A stretch of 64,000 nt of DNA, taken from positions 11,470,001 to 11,534,000 of the forward strand of contig BTRK01000001.1 in assembly GCA_036245805.1 (NCBI GenBank), in the 5' to 3' direction. Source of the DNA: Pristionchus mayeri. Taxonomy: Eukaryota; Nematoda; Chromadorea; Rhabditida; Neodiplogasteridae. Positions 36,001 through 43,954 of the stretch are shown here, in pieces. The position numbers were made by a program, and so were the translations under genes. Under the pieces are notes generated by a model. That model worked only from the letters and a program-made list of their open reading frames with translations, searched no databases and was not told where the DNA came from. The stretch's first letter is position 1. Every line of letters begins with the position of its first letter.

Positions 36001-36127
36001 CTGACTTTTGTAGATCACTTTCGGTGTCTACCTACGTGAGAGAGATGCCTCGTCGGCTAAGGAAAGATCGATTGGCAAGGGATCGACTGTGATTCTGTCG
36101 AGGAAGGAAAAAGGGAGCACGAAATGA
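12064..36127 (+). CDS. mocs-1: Molybdenum cofactor sulfurase (MOCOS), about 27 exons
   Basis: MOCOS moves sulfur from cysteine to the molybdenum cofactor, activating xanthine dehydrogenase and aldehyde oxidase. The N-terminal half is a PLP-dependent NifS-like domain: [57 protein letters not shown] (Lys is the PLP lysine), [14 protein letters not shown] (persulfide Cys), [16 protein letters not shown]. The C-terminal half is MOSC-type: [34 protein letters not shown]. Exons in phase: 12064-12128, 12309-12420, 12819-12927, 13906-13957 (uncertain), 14171-14241, 14439-14501, 16446-16545, 16761-16858, 17382-17463, 17606-17672, 17829-17902, 18348-18420, 18636-18681, 18867-18947, 32227-32300, 32454-32496, 32702-32794, 33123-33220, 33328-33390, 33475-33586, 34090-34149, 34357-34430, 34616-34713, 35174-35300, 35504-35567, 35830-35937, 36014-36127. 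About 740 residues, a normal length. First ATG is 12086; the exon may begin at 12064 after a CTAG acceptor, with another 5' exon upstream. The symbol is by orthology to the C. elegans gene. Confidence 0.93.
12554..12599 (+). other. Duplicated 3' half of a MOCOS exon, possible alternative exon
   Basis: This 46-base block repeats the end of the 12309-12420 exon ([12 protein letters not shown], then E for A, RAR). It has its own acceptor (CATAG) and donor (GTTGGT). Its phases (1 in, 2 out) are the same as those of the upstream exon, so it could replace that exon without a frameshift, but it would drop the NPHS motif. It may equally be an unused relic. Confidence 0.55.
15404..15624 (+). mobile_element. 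TTAA-flanked MITE, copy 1 (in a MOCOS intron)
   Basis: The ends are TTAAAGTTACCGGACGAGG and the inverted CCTCGCCCGGTAACTTTAA. The TTAA at each end is the target of piggyBac-type transposases. A second copy at 62724-62956 lies in the opposite orientation and shares internal sequence such as CCTCAAGGGAAAGCC (inverted there). It is non-coding. Confidence 0.8.
15634..15703. repeat. Dispersed hairpin repeat, copy 3
   Basis: CTCTTCACTCTACACACTC, a centre GACCGATCTAGCGATGAGAG, and the inverted arm ending GAAGAGAC. It lies just after the TTAA element within the same MOCOS intron. Confidence 0.65.
16040..16112. repeat. Dispersed hairpin repeat, copy 4
   Basis: Same design as copy 3 with the centre CGACCGATCTTGCGATGAG. 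One arm has expanded into a CT dinucleotide run, so pairing is imperfect. Confidence 0.55.
19045..19450. repeat. Minisatellite built from TTGGCACGGTGCCAA-type units
   Basis: About ten degenerate units of 30-50 bases alternate GGTGTTGGCACGGTGCCAAGA with GGATACTGTA. The same two motifs sit singly in intron 1 of each phospholipase-like gene further along, so this array probably expanded from a decayed copy whose first exon remains at 19498-19547. Confidence 0.7.
19498..19547 (-). pseudogene. Orphan first exon of a phospholipase A2-like gene
   Basis: A 50-base exon encodes the signal peptide start [17 protein letters not shown] with a GTGAGT donor. Length, phase and sequence match first exons of the five genes downstream ([13 protein letters not shown]). 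No later exon can be found in the following 450 bases on the minus strand, which hold only a minisatellite. It is best read as a relic. Confidence 0.7.
20310..21408 (-). CDS. Phospholipase A2-like secreted protein A, catalytic pair replaced by Arg-Arg
   Basis: Five exons join in phase: 21359-21408, 21173-21256, 20693-20770, 20520-20617, 20310-20434, giving about 144 residues. Exon 1 is a signal peptide ([16 protein letters not shown]). Exon 2 has DWWEC, where PLA2 proteins have a calcium-loop cysteine. Exon 3 ends LLNINRCCK; exon 4 gives WRRACY then CDGLFYTC; exon 5 gives [16 protein letters not shown] to the stop. The layout CC-x2-HD-x-CY...CD-x5-C is that of phospholipase A2, but here the catalytic His-Asp is Arg-Arg, so it should be inactive as a lipase. 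The cysteines are kept, which suggests a folded, secreted, non-enzymatic protein. It lies inside a MOCOS intron, antisense. Confidence 0.72.
20809..20842. repeat. Dispersed short repeat (GCAATTAGTCATTGCGGC)
   Basis: The sequence GCAGGAAATTCGCAATTAGT followed by CRTTGCGGC and TTCTGCAAGA recurs near 20815, 22370, 34830, 42090 and 45148, both among the phospholipase-like genes and in the MOCOS 3' copies. The 42.1 and 45.1 kb copies arose with the MOCOS duplications; the others appear independent. Confidence 0.6.
21704..22681 (-). CDS. Phospholipase A2-like secreted protein B, His-Lys at the catalytic pair
   Basis: Exons 22632-22681, 22494-22551, 22226-22329, 22058-22143 and 21704-21810 join in phase to about 134 residues. 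Exon 1: signal peptide [17 protein letters not shown] with a consensus GTAAGT donor. Exon 2: DWWQC. Exon 3: [13 protein letters not shown]. Exon 4: THKECY and CDVALWRC. Exon 5: [15 protein letters not shown] to a TAA. The catalytic His is kept but the calcium-binding Asp is Lys, a change known from catalytically silent members of the wider PLA2 superfamily. The split between exon 4 and 5 could instead be a read-through ending at the TAA four codons later. Secretion and membrane-lipid binding are inferences. Confidence 0.72.
23091..24001 (-). CDS. Phospholipase A2-like secreted protein C, His-Asn at the catalytic pair
   Basis: Exons 23952-24001, 23734-23831, 23613-23679, 23444-23541, 23091-23209 join in phase to about 143 residues. 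Signal peptide [17 protein letters not shown]; exon 2 with [17 protein letters not shown]; exon 3 [12 protein letters not shown]; exon 4 SHNLCYSDY and CDEKFEKC; exon 5 [15 protein letters not shown] to TGA. The His is kept and Asp is Asn. It is closest to gene D: exons 2 and 3 and the downstream flank (TTCTGTTTTGACACAAAG, then GGGAATCA repeats) are shared, so C and D come from a recent duplication of a unit of about 1.3 kb. Confidence 0.75.
24360..24412. repeat. GGGAATCAG minisatellite
   Basis: About five tandem units of GAATCAGGG follow the TTCTGTTTTGACACAAAG block that also lies downstream of gene C, where only diverged units are present (about 23050-23080). It marks the duplication boundary between genes C and D. 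Confidence 0.8.
24824..26070 (-). CDS. Phospholipase A2-like secreted protein D, His-Asn pair, altered C-terminus
   Basis: Exons 26021-26070, 25805-25902, 25552-25636, then 24922-25010 or its extension to a stop at 24824. Signal peptide [57 protein letters not shown] with CDDKFEEC. The usual fifth exon (LC-x-x-x-x-N-x-Y) cannot be found. Reading on past the expected donor gives about 32 extra residues to a stop, and this tail includes the end of a MITE (GGCACTAGGTCG-like, 24887-24908). The intron before the SHNACY exon is long (about 540 bases) because a tRNA-like sequence lies in it. It may still be expressed, but with a new tail; confidence is lower than for A-C. Confidence 0.62.
25305..25377 (-). 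tRNA. tRNA-Thr(CGT)-like pseudogene
   Basis: Minus strand: A-box-like TAGCTTAGTGGTAGAGC, an anticodon arm around CACGTAA (CGT in anticodon position), and B-box GGTTCGATTCC. The acceptor ends do not pair, the anticodon stem has two mismatches and position 33 is not T, so it should not fold as a working tRNA. It could also be the head of a tRNA-derived SINE. It sits inside the third intron of gene D, between two GGTACC-rich tracts. Confidence 0.6.
26821..26933. repeat. 113-base palindrome covering the stop codon of gene E
   Basis: TTAGTGATGCCAAATCGGCG runs into CGCGCTCTCC, the shared hairpin stem (CACACGCTCTCTCGCTC, centre GACCGACGAGAG), and returns inverted to GATTTGGCATCACTAA. The right end includes the TAG stop of gene E. 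Confidence 0.88.
26930..27778 (-). CDS. Phospholipase A2-like secreted protein E with intact His-Asp
   Basis: Three exons in phase: 27729-27778, 27227-27349, 26930-27023, about 88 residues. Signal peptide [17 protein letters not shown]; exon 2 [20 protein letters not shown] and CMPQINSCC; exon 3 [13 protein letters not shown] and CDNQFEEC, then a short acidic tail to TAG. CCSQHDGC fits the classical phospholipase A2 active-site signature (Cys-Cys-x-x-His-Asp-x-Cys), and the second Asp is in CDNQF. It is the only spliceable copy here with a complete catalytic pair. It differs from A-D in having exons 2 and 3 fused and no fifth exon. Its stop lies in a palindrome, so the C-terminus may have been cut off by that repeat. 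Hydrolysis of the sn-2 acyl chain is inferred from the family; the protein is shorter than typical PLA2. Confidence 0.75.
27040..27230. repeat. GGTACC / GGAACCAG minisatellite in an intron of gene E
   Basis: About eight units of roughly 20-30 bases, such as CAGTTTGGTACCCGAGC and CAGGTTGGTACCGGAACC. The same GGTACC words occur in the equivalent intron, before the CY exon, of genes A-D and of the pseudogene at 31.3 kb, and hardly elsewhere in the window. Confidence 0.75.
27350..27620. repeat. Repeated exon-2 fragments in intron 1 of gene E
   Basis: Units of about 30 bases (GGCACTGAAAGTGCGCCAGC, then AATATTCCAAGA) are tandemly repeated. The GGCACTGAAAG part is the acceptor and start of exon 2 read on the plus strand. 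Two longer fragments at about 27447-27495 and 27587-27620 also carry the GATCCGACCCGCAC part of exon 2, with the WW codons lost or shortened. They are decoy splice acceptors. Confidence 0.65.
27779..28540. other. Upstream flank of gene E inside the MOCOS intron
   Basis: Like the upstream flanks of A-D, it contains GATACGGTACCTGATACGG-type words and AACCTGGGTGGGAGAGGGAG, the purine-rich block that recurs at about 19758, 21480, 22750, 24070, 26150, 27880 and 27980. These may be promoters of the array; no core promoter is identified. Confidence 0.45.
28545..30580. repeat. 2 kb palindrome in the MOCOS intron
   Basis: Arms of about 900 bases (about 28545-29450 and 29620-30580) are inverted copies with a few percent differences, around a centre of about 170 bases. 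Landmarks are CGTACCTTTCTACCACGGTG (left) and CACCGTGGTAGAAAGGTACG (right), and CCTACCTGCGACCCTAAC / GTTAGGGTCGCAGGTAGG. No transposase or exon is seen. Confidence 0.88.
30581..31200. other. Intron sequence with a hairpin repeat at 31036-31105
   Basis: Apart from a short hairpin of the dispersed family (CTCTTCATTTTACACACTC ... GAGAGTGTGTGAAGAGAC), nothing is seen. A short cluster of TAGTCGACTA-like words lies at about 30820-30850. Confidence 0.5.
31311..31635 (-). pseudogene. Phospholipase A2-like pseudogene F
   Basis: The fused exon 2/3 at 31535-31635 is intact ([32 protein letters not shown] donor) and most like gene E. The next exon starts at 31331 and gives QHDVF followed at once by TAA: the His-Asp pair is kept, but the following Cys-Tyr is lost. 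There is no first exon, because the GGA-rich microsatellite abuts the WW codons. GGTACC words occupy the intron as in the other copies. Confidence 0.75.
31632..31857. repeat. (GGAGGAGGAGGGGG)n microsatellite
   Basis: About 220 bases of pure purine on the plus strand, made of GGA triplets and G runs. It could form triplex or G-quadruplex DNA. It generates long artefactual glycine/arginine/glutamate frames in several reading frames. It interrupts pseudogene F upstream of its WW codons. Confidence 0.92.
32945..33015. repeat. Dispersed hairpin repeat in a MOCOS intron
   Basis: CTCTTCATACTGCACGCGCTC, a CT run, a centre GTCTGACTAGCGAGAGAGA, and an inverted arm GCAGAAAGAAGATAC. It lies in the intron before the exon at 33123. 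Confidence 0.55.
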
Positions 36128-36436
36128 GAACGAGATGCTCTCTCAAGTTGCCACACTCTCTCGATCTATTTGACAGAGCTCAGATTCGCATACTTTTTTT
36201 CCCAAACAAGTTCGAAATTTTGAACTCTACTGCTCAACATATCTCTAGTTCAAATCAGTATTTATTTATAATTTCACGACTTCAGAAATTTGTTCGTCTA
36301 ATTTCTGTTTTTAGCAACCTCTAGAATTCGTTTATTCGTCGTTCTTTTATTTTCACTTTTTCCAATTGACGTTGTTGCCTTTCTGCCGAGCTGTACATAT
36401 AAGAGAGACTTTCTGAGAGAACTGAGCCATATCCCC
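36128..36436. other. MOCOS 3' flank
   Basis: AT-rich sequence that should hold the MOCOS 3' UTR; no AATAAA-type signal stands out until AATAAAG at about 36457 inside the palindrome. The part at 36255-36400 is repeated at about 46640-46775, next to the retroelement, showing the third MOCOS copy once included this flank. Confidence 0.5.
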
Positions 36437-38318
36437 TAAAGGCCGTACAACGAAAAATAAAGTTCTGATTTTAAGATCTCCCTAGGGGTAACTTTTCGCG
36501 TAGAGTTCGAAAATCGACCTTAGAAAGCCGTATCTCTTACCCCTCATTTCGTGTGTTGCGCTGAAATTGGGTGGTCGGTTTTCGTAAATCGTGAACGGCT
36601 CATTCAAACCCCACAAATGCATAGTAATTCTGAAAGATCTCGACGAGATAAGCATTTTCACTGTTAGAAGTAAAACTCTAGCTCATCTGTGAAAAAAGTT
36701 ATGACCAAAGTTGTGAAAAAAGTATTCTCAAAAATTCCGCCCTGAAATTTTTTTTGGCGCGTTACGTAAAATAAAAGTTTTCAAATGATTCCTCATCAAA
36801 AACTACCCCTAGAAATGTTTCTCTCATTTCGAAAGGAGTGATTATTTTGGTTCTGGCTTGCGGAACAGTCAGAGCTCCGGTTTCTTCAATTTTTCAAGTC
36901 GGCTATCTGCAAAAGTAGAGCTCAGAATTTACTCCCAGCGCCTGAAATATTTCATAAACATATTATTCGGAACGTTTCGACTCATAAATACGTCATACAA
37001 AAAAAAAATACGTCTGGCCAAAATCATGGTGGTCCTATAGATGTTTTTTTCGACAAAGCCTTGCCACGCACTTTGACGATATGTTTTGACAATGATAACG
37101 CAACAACAAAAGATTCGACAGTTGATAGATGGTAAATATGTAATAGCTAAGATATATTAAACACTTATAATTTGTTTTAGGACCACTCCTACACTTTTCA
37201 AGTATGAAACAATCCGATATTTGTAAATTTCGTGCCCCTGTAGCATGATTCGAGAACGACAGCAGCCCCAAACATTATTTTTAAGCGTTCTAACGTGGAA
37301 ATTCGGTTTCTACGAGTGAAAGTACACTAGAAAAAATATTCACGAAATAACATTTACGAAAAAATAATTTTTCATTTTTGCCCCCTGGAGCAGTAGGGGG
37401 TGAAAATGTCGATATGACGGAAACATATGAAATCAATATTTCTTTGTGTATTTTAACTCGTGGAATCCGAATTTTCGAACTAGAACGCTTAAAAGTTATG
37501 TTTGAGGCTGCTGTCGTTCGGGATGCATGCTACATGGGCACGAAATTTACAAATATCGATTGTTTCATACTTGAAAAGTGTAGGAGTGGTCCTAAAACAA
37601 ATTATAAGTGTTTAATATATCTTAACTAATACATATTTACCATCTGTCAACTGTCGAACCTTTTGTTGTTGCGTTATCATTGTCAAAACATGTGACAAGG
37701 CTTTGTCGAAAAAAGTATCTATAGGACCACCATGATTGATTTTGGCCAGTCTGTATGACGTATTTCTGAGTCGAAACGTTCCGAATAATGTGTTTATGAA
37801 ATATTTCAGGCGCTGGGAGTAAATTCTGAGCTCTACTTTTGCAGATAGCCGACTTGAAAAATTGAAGAAACCGGAGCTCTGACTGTTCCGCTAGCCAGAA
37901 CTACCAAAATAATCACTCCTTTCGAAATGAGAGAAACATTTCTAGGGGTAGTTTTTGATGAGGAATCGTTTGAAAACTTTTATTTTACGTAACGCGCCAA
38001 AAAAATTTTCAGGTGCGGAATTTTTGAGAATACTTTTTTCACTACTTTGGTCATAACTTTTTTCACAGATGAGCTAGAATTTTACTTCCAACATTGAAAA
38101 TGCTTATCTCGTCGAGATCTTTCAGAATTACTATGCATTTGTGGGGTTTGAATGAGCCGTTCACGATTTACGAAAACCGACCACCCAATTTCAGCGCAAC
38201 ACACGAAATGAGGGGAAAGAGATACGGCTTTCTAAGGTCGATTTTTGAACTCTACGCGAAAAGTTACCCCTAGGGAGATCTTAAAATCAGAACTTTATTT
38301 TTCGTTGTACGGCCTATG
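36437..38318. repeat. 1.9 kb palindrome downstream of MOCOS
   Basis: Arms of about 840 bases (36437-37290 and 37480-38318) are inverted near-copies. The outer ends are GGCCGTACAACGAAAAATAA and its inverse; CTACCCCTAGAAATG / CATTTCTAGGGGTAG lie further in. Flanking sequence on the right (GAGATTTGTTTCAAACGAGTG) matches what follows the MOCOS 3' flank at 46.78-46.81 kb, so the palindrome was inserted after that arrangement formed. Confidence 0.88.
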
Positions 38319-38319
38319 G

Positions 38320-40400
38320 CGAATCCTCTCAGACAGTCTCTCATAAATAATGAGATTTGTTTCAAACGAGTGCACCACACTTTTCATAAAAGTGATCAAC
38401 GTCTTCTGTTAGAGAAAATGTGCCGGTGTGGATGTCTGCAGAGCATTGTTTTTACACAATGTGGGTATGCCTGCAGAGCACTGTTTTGGCAACACCTTTC
38501 GCTCCGAGACTCACAAGCGAGAGAGCATGCAAAATCGAGAGAGTGCGCCCTCCTTTTCTGCACTCTCTCTTCTCTCACTCTCATCTTTACTATTCGGCTT
38601 CCTTCCTGGACTTGTGCCGACCAAGCTCTATTGATAGAGTTGAGTCGAATTCAAAAGTGTGGGATCAATGGACTTTCTCCGATCTCTTTCTCAGCGGATT
38701 TCCGCCGATGGTTGATCCCCCTTGCCTGGGAGTTCTTTAAGACACCCTGATGGATCCGGGGTCGAATCCATGCAATTGTTTCGCTGGATAAGAAGTGTGC
38801 GCTCTCTAGAATCAACGGATAAGGGGCCTTTTCCATCCCGGCGCGTGCAGAGAGCAGCAACCCCAGAAAGGATCTCCCTTTCCACCCCACCTCAAATGTG
38901 CAAAAGGCGATAGCGTAACCGGTTAGGCTGGTTCGCTTTTTGCCGGAGAAATCTTTCTCATCTGGCAGGCACAGCCCCGTATCTGCGGGTGCTGTTTGTA
39001 GTTTTTGAATAGCAGGAGGGGCAAAGTGCTGCCACTTTTTGCGTTGACGTAGTACGGTAAGAAAGAGGTGAAAGGTATTACAGTAGAAGAGGAGATTCGC
39101 AAAATGCTTACAACACCCAGGATTCGCAAGCCAGTTTGCGATCCAAGTACTAACCGGGCCCACCATTTGGAAATGAGGCGAGAGAGTATGGAAACTGAAG
39201 AGAGTGTCAGACATTTTTGATCTGATGACCACGCCGATGAGAGTGAAAGGTGCCACAGTGTACAGAAGATGTGGGCAGTAGACTGGAGTCCCCTTGTGAC
39301 CGATACCGTAACCCAGGAACATTTCGAGATGGGCTATTCTGAGTAGGCAAAGGTGTGGAAAAGTAGGCGACTGCGACGCCAGTGCTCGGCGATCAATGCA
39401 TACCACAGTGGACGGCCATGCAAAAGTACAGTACACGTAATAATGGATACCGTAACCATCTGGCTAGTATCTGCCTTCCGACAGGTGTGAAGTGAAAGTC
39501 GACGGTATAGGTTAAGATCATTTTTGGGAGAGTTCGAGCATAGGCGGCAACTTTTGAGCGCAAAAGCGAGGGTCTAGCTTTAAATTGTTCACTCATTTTT
39601 GGAAAAAATCGGAATTATTTACACCTGGGCACGAAAACTCGAACCTTTTTGGCACATGTCTCGTGTCATAATCGATGCGTATCTTGAGTAAGTGTCGTCT
39701 TACAGTGATCAACGTCTTCCGCTAGAGAAAGTGTGCCGGTGTAGACTAGAGCACACTGCGAGTATTCCTGATGAACGTCGACATGAGCATTGTATTGGCA
39801 AAATGCCAGAACCTTTCGCTTCGAGACTCATACCCGAGAGAGAGTGCTAACAGCGGAGAATTCTCTCTCTTTCTTCTCTCACTCTCCCATATACTGTTCG
39901 ATTCCCTCTTAGACTTGTGCCGACCAAATTCTATTGATAGAGTTGAGTTGAATTCAAAAGTGTGGGATCAATGGACTTTCTCCGATCTCTTTCTCAGCGG
40001 ATTTTCCGCCGATGGTTTATCCCCCTTGCCCGGGAGTTCTTCAGAGCTCCCTGATGGATCCGGGGTCGAATCCATGAATTTCTTTCGCTGGATAAAGAGT
40101 GTGCGCTCTCTAGAATCAGCGGATAAGAGGCCTTTTCTGTCCCGGCGCGTGCAGAGAGCACGCGCCCTAGATAGTTGCTCCCTTTAAATCTCATGTCAGC
40201 TTTGCCCAGAGGCGATAGCATAACTGCGTAGGCTAGTTCGCTTATTGCCAGAGAATTCGTTCTCATCTGGCAGGCACAGCTCCGTTTCTGCGGGTGCTGT
40301 TTGTAGTTTTTTTGGATGTTCAGAGAGGCAAAGTGCTGCCAGTTTTTATTACAAAATGGTTTTCAATACCGTACTGTATGAGCTGCGAAGGAGCGTTTAT
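38320..40400. repeat. Locally duplicated block of unknown nature, left copies
   Basis: Two partial units are present (38385-39705 and 39707-40400), each starting GTGATCAACGTCTTC. The same sequences recur at 54470-56700. Parts are essentially identical between the sites (38640-39180 with 56025-56565; 39390-39670 with 55450-55730). A minus-strand frame of 261 codons (38651-39436) is partly hydrophobic, but the frame is not kept between copies and no family is recognised, so coding is not claimed. Confidence 0.75.
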
Positions 40401-40404
40401 TGAT

Positions 40405-43330
40405 GAGAACACACAAGTCGTGCTGCGGGATTACGGTGGACAGGTTCAATATTTGCTTAGTTTACGGTATCTCTTGCAAATCGATAATTGTCAACCATAT
40501 TCGCTTCCTATAGAAATCCTTCCCAGGAGGGCTCACTCATCCTCCGGTCTCTCCTTCGATCGACTCTTCTTCATCGTTTCCTCTGATGCGACTCTCACAC
40601 AGAAGCGAGTCCGGAGACTGTGCAGGATCGTGCCCAGGGTACGGTGGTTTGGGATACTGTAGCGATCAATGGATACGGAGGCCAAAATTTTTTCGTATAA
40701 TGCGACAATACGTTTTTATCCAATCCTTAGATGAAAGCTTCAGTCTCAAGTGAGGATACGGTAACTAAAATCTGAGAATACGGTAGTGTAAACTGCTGTT
40801 ATAGCGATTTCTTTGCAATGAAAGTGAGAGCGGGAATTGAAAAGATAGGAGGAGTATTTATTATATTTTTAAATAGAGAAGCAGGAACCATCACTAAATT
40901 TCGTGAATTCGAGCATTAGAAAATTTTGTGAAGCATACATGATTGCACTCGAAAGTGCGTTTCACATTGATTTTCAGTCCAAGAAGTATTATGTATCGTG
41001 ATTGATTCTTGGGAATGGATTCACATGAAGGAGTGATTAATCTGGATCCGCTGAGTGAAAAATAAATAAATAGAGCCAGACTTCAATGGGAAACAGACGC
41101 AGAGCTATCAATCCCTGATGTGGAGGAAACTATTTCGTGAATCTTTCCAGATCGACCTCGACTCATCTACGCTCTTCCTCAGATCAGAGGACGACGATCA
41201 AGAAATTGAGGTAGGGGCTCAAGGTTCGTATTTTTAGAGCACACCTAGTCAGGCCGGCTTGAGCCATCTTCTGTAATAATAAAGTCTTATTTCTTCATGG
41301 TATCCGAAGGTCACTTTATTATTCGTGCACGATATAGCACGCCGATATCAGATTCCCTTTTACTTCAGCATTTAGAGCATTCATTTGTTCTGCAGCATTA
41401 ACAGTCTCTTCAGATTCCGCTCACCCCCTCGACGGAAGAAAACGGAAGAGTTGGATCGGCCGTAATAATGAAGTCATAATTCGTTGAGTTGTCCGTAGCT
41501 CACTTCACTACCCCGGCGTCATCTACAACACATCGATATCAGATTTTCATTTACTTCAAAATATCAATTAAAATATCCATCTTTCTGCATCACTCAGTTT
41601 CTTTAGATTCCGCTCATCTCATCGACGGAAGAAAACGGAAGAGTCGGATCGGCCGCATCCAATCTCGTGTGCACATCCAAGTGAGATTTCCTACCCATTT
41701 AATACCTCACTGTCCCGTACGGAGGAGAGAAAGTGTAAACAAGTAGAAAACATTTTTTTTTAATTTCCATGTTCTCTCGCTAGCGGGTGTCGAAGCGAAT
41801 GTTTATGTTATCATGCTTCTTTTGATCTACTTATGACTGAAAATGCCTATCCTGAACTCACAGTATCCTTACAGTATCCAAACTCGAGACGTGGGCGGGG
41901 CATCGGTCTCGGCCTGGTTGAGCGATCAATTGGACTTTCCTGCTTGTGTGCTGAGGAGGGTCGAGAGTGGAGGTGAGCTGTGCCCAATTCATTTCACATA
42001 CTATATCTCCTGGCCGAGCGGGCTTCAGCTAGAGATTGCTTAGCAAGAAATATATCTCTCTAAATAAACATTTTGCACAGAAAATTGGCAATTAGTCGTT
42101 GCGGCGTTCTGCAAGAAATTGCTTTTTCCATTTTGTGTTCGCTCTCGCCAGCCAGGTCGATGAGAGACCACACATAGTAAAGGGAGTCGTTTGTTAAGAA
42201 GCCACCACGCATTTTAATGTTAGTCACCATCCGCCAACTGCTGCTTTATCGCTTTTAAAGTCCTTTCCAGCCAGTTGTCAGTTCGCAAATAGTCTAGAAA
42301 AAACAAATTATTGCTGGAACCACTAAAGAGTATGTAAAATGAAGATTCACAAAGTTCAAAGATCAAGTTTTCCTCTCCAGACCGTTCCTTCTCGAACGAC
42401 TCACCCTACCTGCTCGTTTCCTACTCATCGGCTACCGTAATCTCCGCATCGATTGGCATGGACGTGCAGGAGTACTGTAGCCGGTTCAGGCCGAATATTG
42501 TCGTGAGGTAATATACAAGCTGCGTATATCTTTAGATCACAACACACACGCTCTTCGACAAGAATCAGCACTTACTTTTACAAAAACCATCAGAGAAATG
42601 CATCTCGTCGGTTAAGCTTCACAACTCATTCATAATTATTCGTTTCAATCGTGTTTCGATGTGACGGATTTTTTCCTGTGGAAAAAAATATTTAAAAATC
42701 AATATTCAGCGGTCTTCCGCCATTCATCGAGGACGACGCGGAGCCGATCGAGATCGACGGACACGTCTTCGAGGTACGGTAGACAGACTACCGTAATCAC
42801 TTCTTACCGGAACGTAGGCCTATTTTATTCTACCGAAGCATGCGGTGGGGTGCATTAATCACTTCTTACCGTAACCATGTTATATTTTGATCTACTCACA
42901 AATTTTGTTGTCAGAAAACAGTTTTCGCAACACCAATTCTGTTATCGATTTGCACTGACCGAGTTTTTCGATCGATACCTCTCACTCACTCGATCACTAC
43001 CTACCATATCCCTTCTTCCATGTGGTCGGCAAGTGCGTTCAGTGCGAGATGATCTGCATCGATCAGGCGACCGGCGACAAGGACCCGGCCGCCCTGTTGG
43101 CCCTCAGGGAATCGAGACGGGGCGAGGGGGTACGGTATAATCCTTAATCGATAACCGACTGTATTGTTCTAATTCGGCTGATACTGCAAAAACTCACTTT
43201 TGTAGATCACTTTCGGAGTCTAACTACGTGAGAGAGATACCTCATCAGCTAAAAAGAGATCGATTGGCAAGGGATCGACTGTTATTTTGTCTAGGAAGGA
43301 AAGCGGGAGCATGAGGAGAGAATTAAATGC
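40405..43330 (+). pseudogene. Partial second copy of the MOCOS 3' exons
   Basis: It contains counterparts of the MOCOS exons from 33328 to the end: relic at about 40405-40450, 40529-40640, 41151-41210, the exon of 34357 twice (about 41415 and 41606), then about 41875, 42384, 42716, 43021 and 43207. It is broken: there is no N-terminal half, the acceptor before the 43021 exon reads CCAT instead of CCAG, and the final exon has TAA right after ITFGV. The stretch 41465-42240 is almost identical to 34220-34980 of the working gene, while the rest is clearly more diverged, pointing to gene conversion or a second duplication. Confidence 0.85.
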
Positions 43331-43666
43331 TTTCTCAACTTCTCACACACTCTGTTTGACAGAGCTCAGATTCTCGTACATTTTGCCCAATGAAGTTCGA
43401 CATTTTGATCTTTACTCCCCAGCATATCTCTAGCTCTCATCAATATTTATTTACTTTTTATAAGTGCCAGAACCAAAGAAATTAATGATACAGTAATCTC
43501 TCATTCAATGGTCTGCATTTAGTCGTTCTATGCCGATTTTATCGTGTTGAATGAGAATTTCCAAAGAATTAGTGAAAAACGAGGATACGGTCTGCAAATC
43601 TTAGACACAAATTGCGTCTAACTAGCACCATTCCATATAAACCATTTCAATCCCGTCCCCTTTCAG

Positions 43667-43954
43667 AAGGCCGTGTCCGCCAGCAGGAGCTGGCTACGAC
43701 GTCTTCGAAGTTACCAACATGACATCGATGCTGAAGAAACGGTAATAACATAGTAAAACGGCATTACTAAATCCCTGTACATATTCTCATAGTATAGGCG
43801 TTCAATTTCGTGATTCAATACTCGATCAAGTTGTCAATCTTAGAAGTACTATTGGAGCAAATGCCTTGAAAAATTACTCACTTTCAGCATCATGTCCATG
43901 GCGTCTGCAATTCTCATCCGATGCCGCCATGGAAACTACGAAGAGATCATGTGA
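43667..43954 (+). CDS. Two-exon gene fragment of unknown function
   Basis: Exons 43667-43741 and 43888-43954 have good borders (TTTCAG acceptors, GTAATA donor) and join in phase. They read RPCPPAGAGYDVFEVTNMTS then MLKKR, and IMSMASAILIRCRHGNYEE then a stop. The second exon could also leave through a GTGAGA donor at 43951. I recognise no family. It lies between two MOCOS fragments and may be the end of a gene broken by the duplications. Confidence 0.35.

Noticed and set aside
38651..39436. A 261-codon minus-strand frame with hydrophobic stretches
   Set aside because: The near-identical copies at 55-56.7 kb break the frame differently, no family is recognised, and the block shows no sign of coding constraint.
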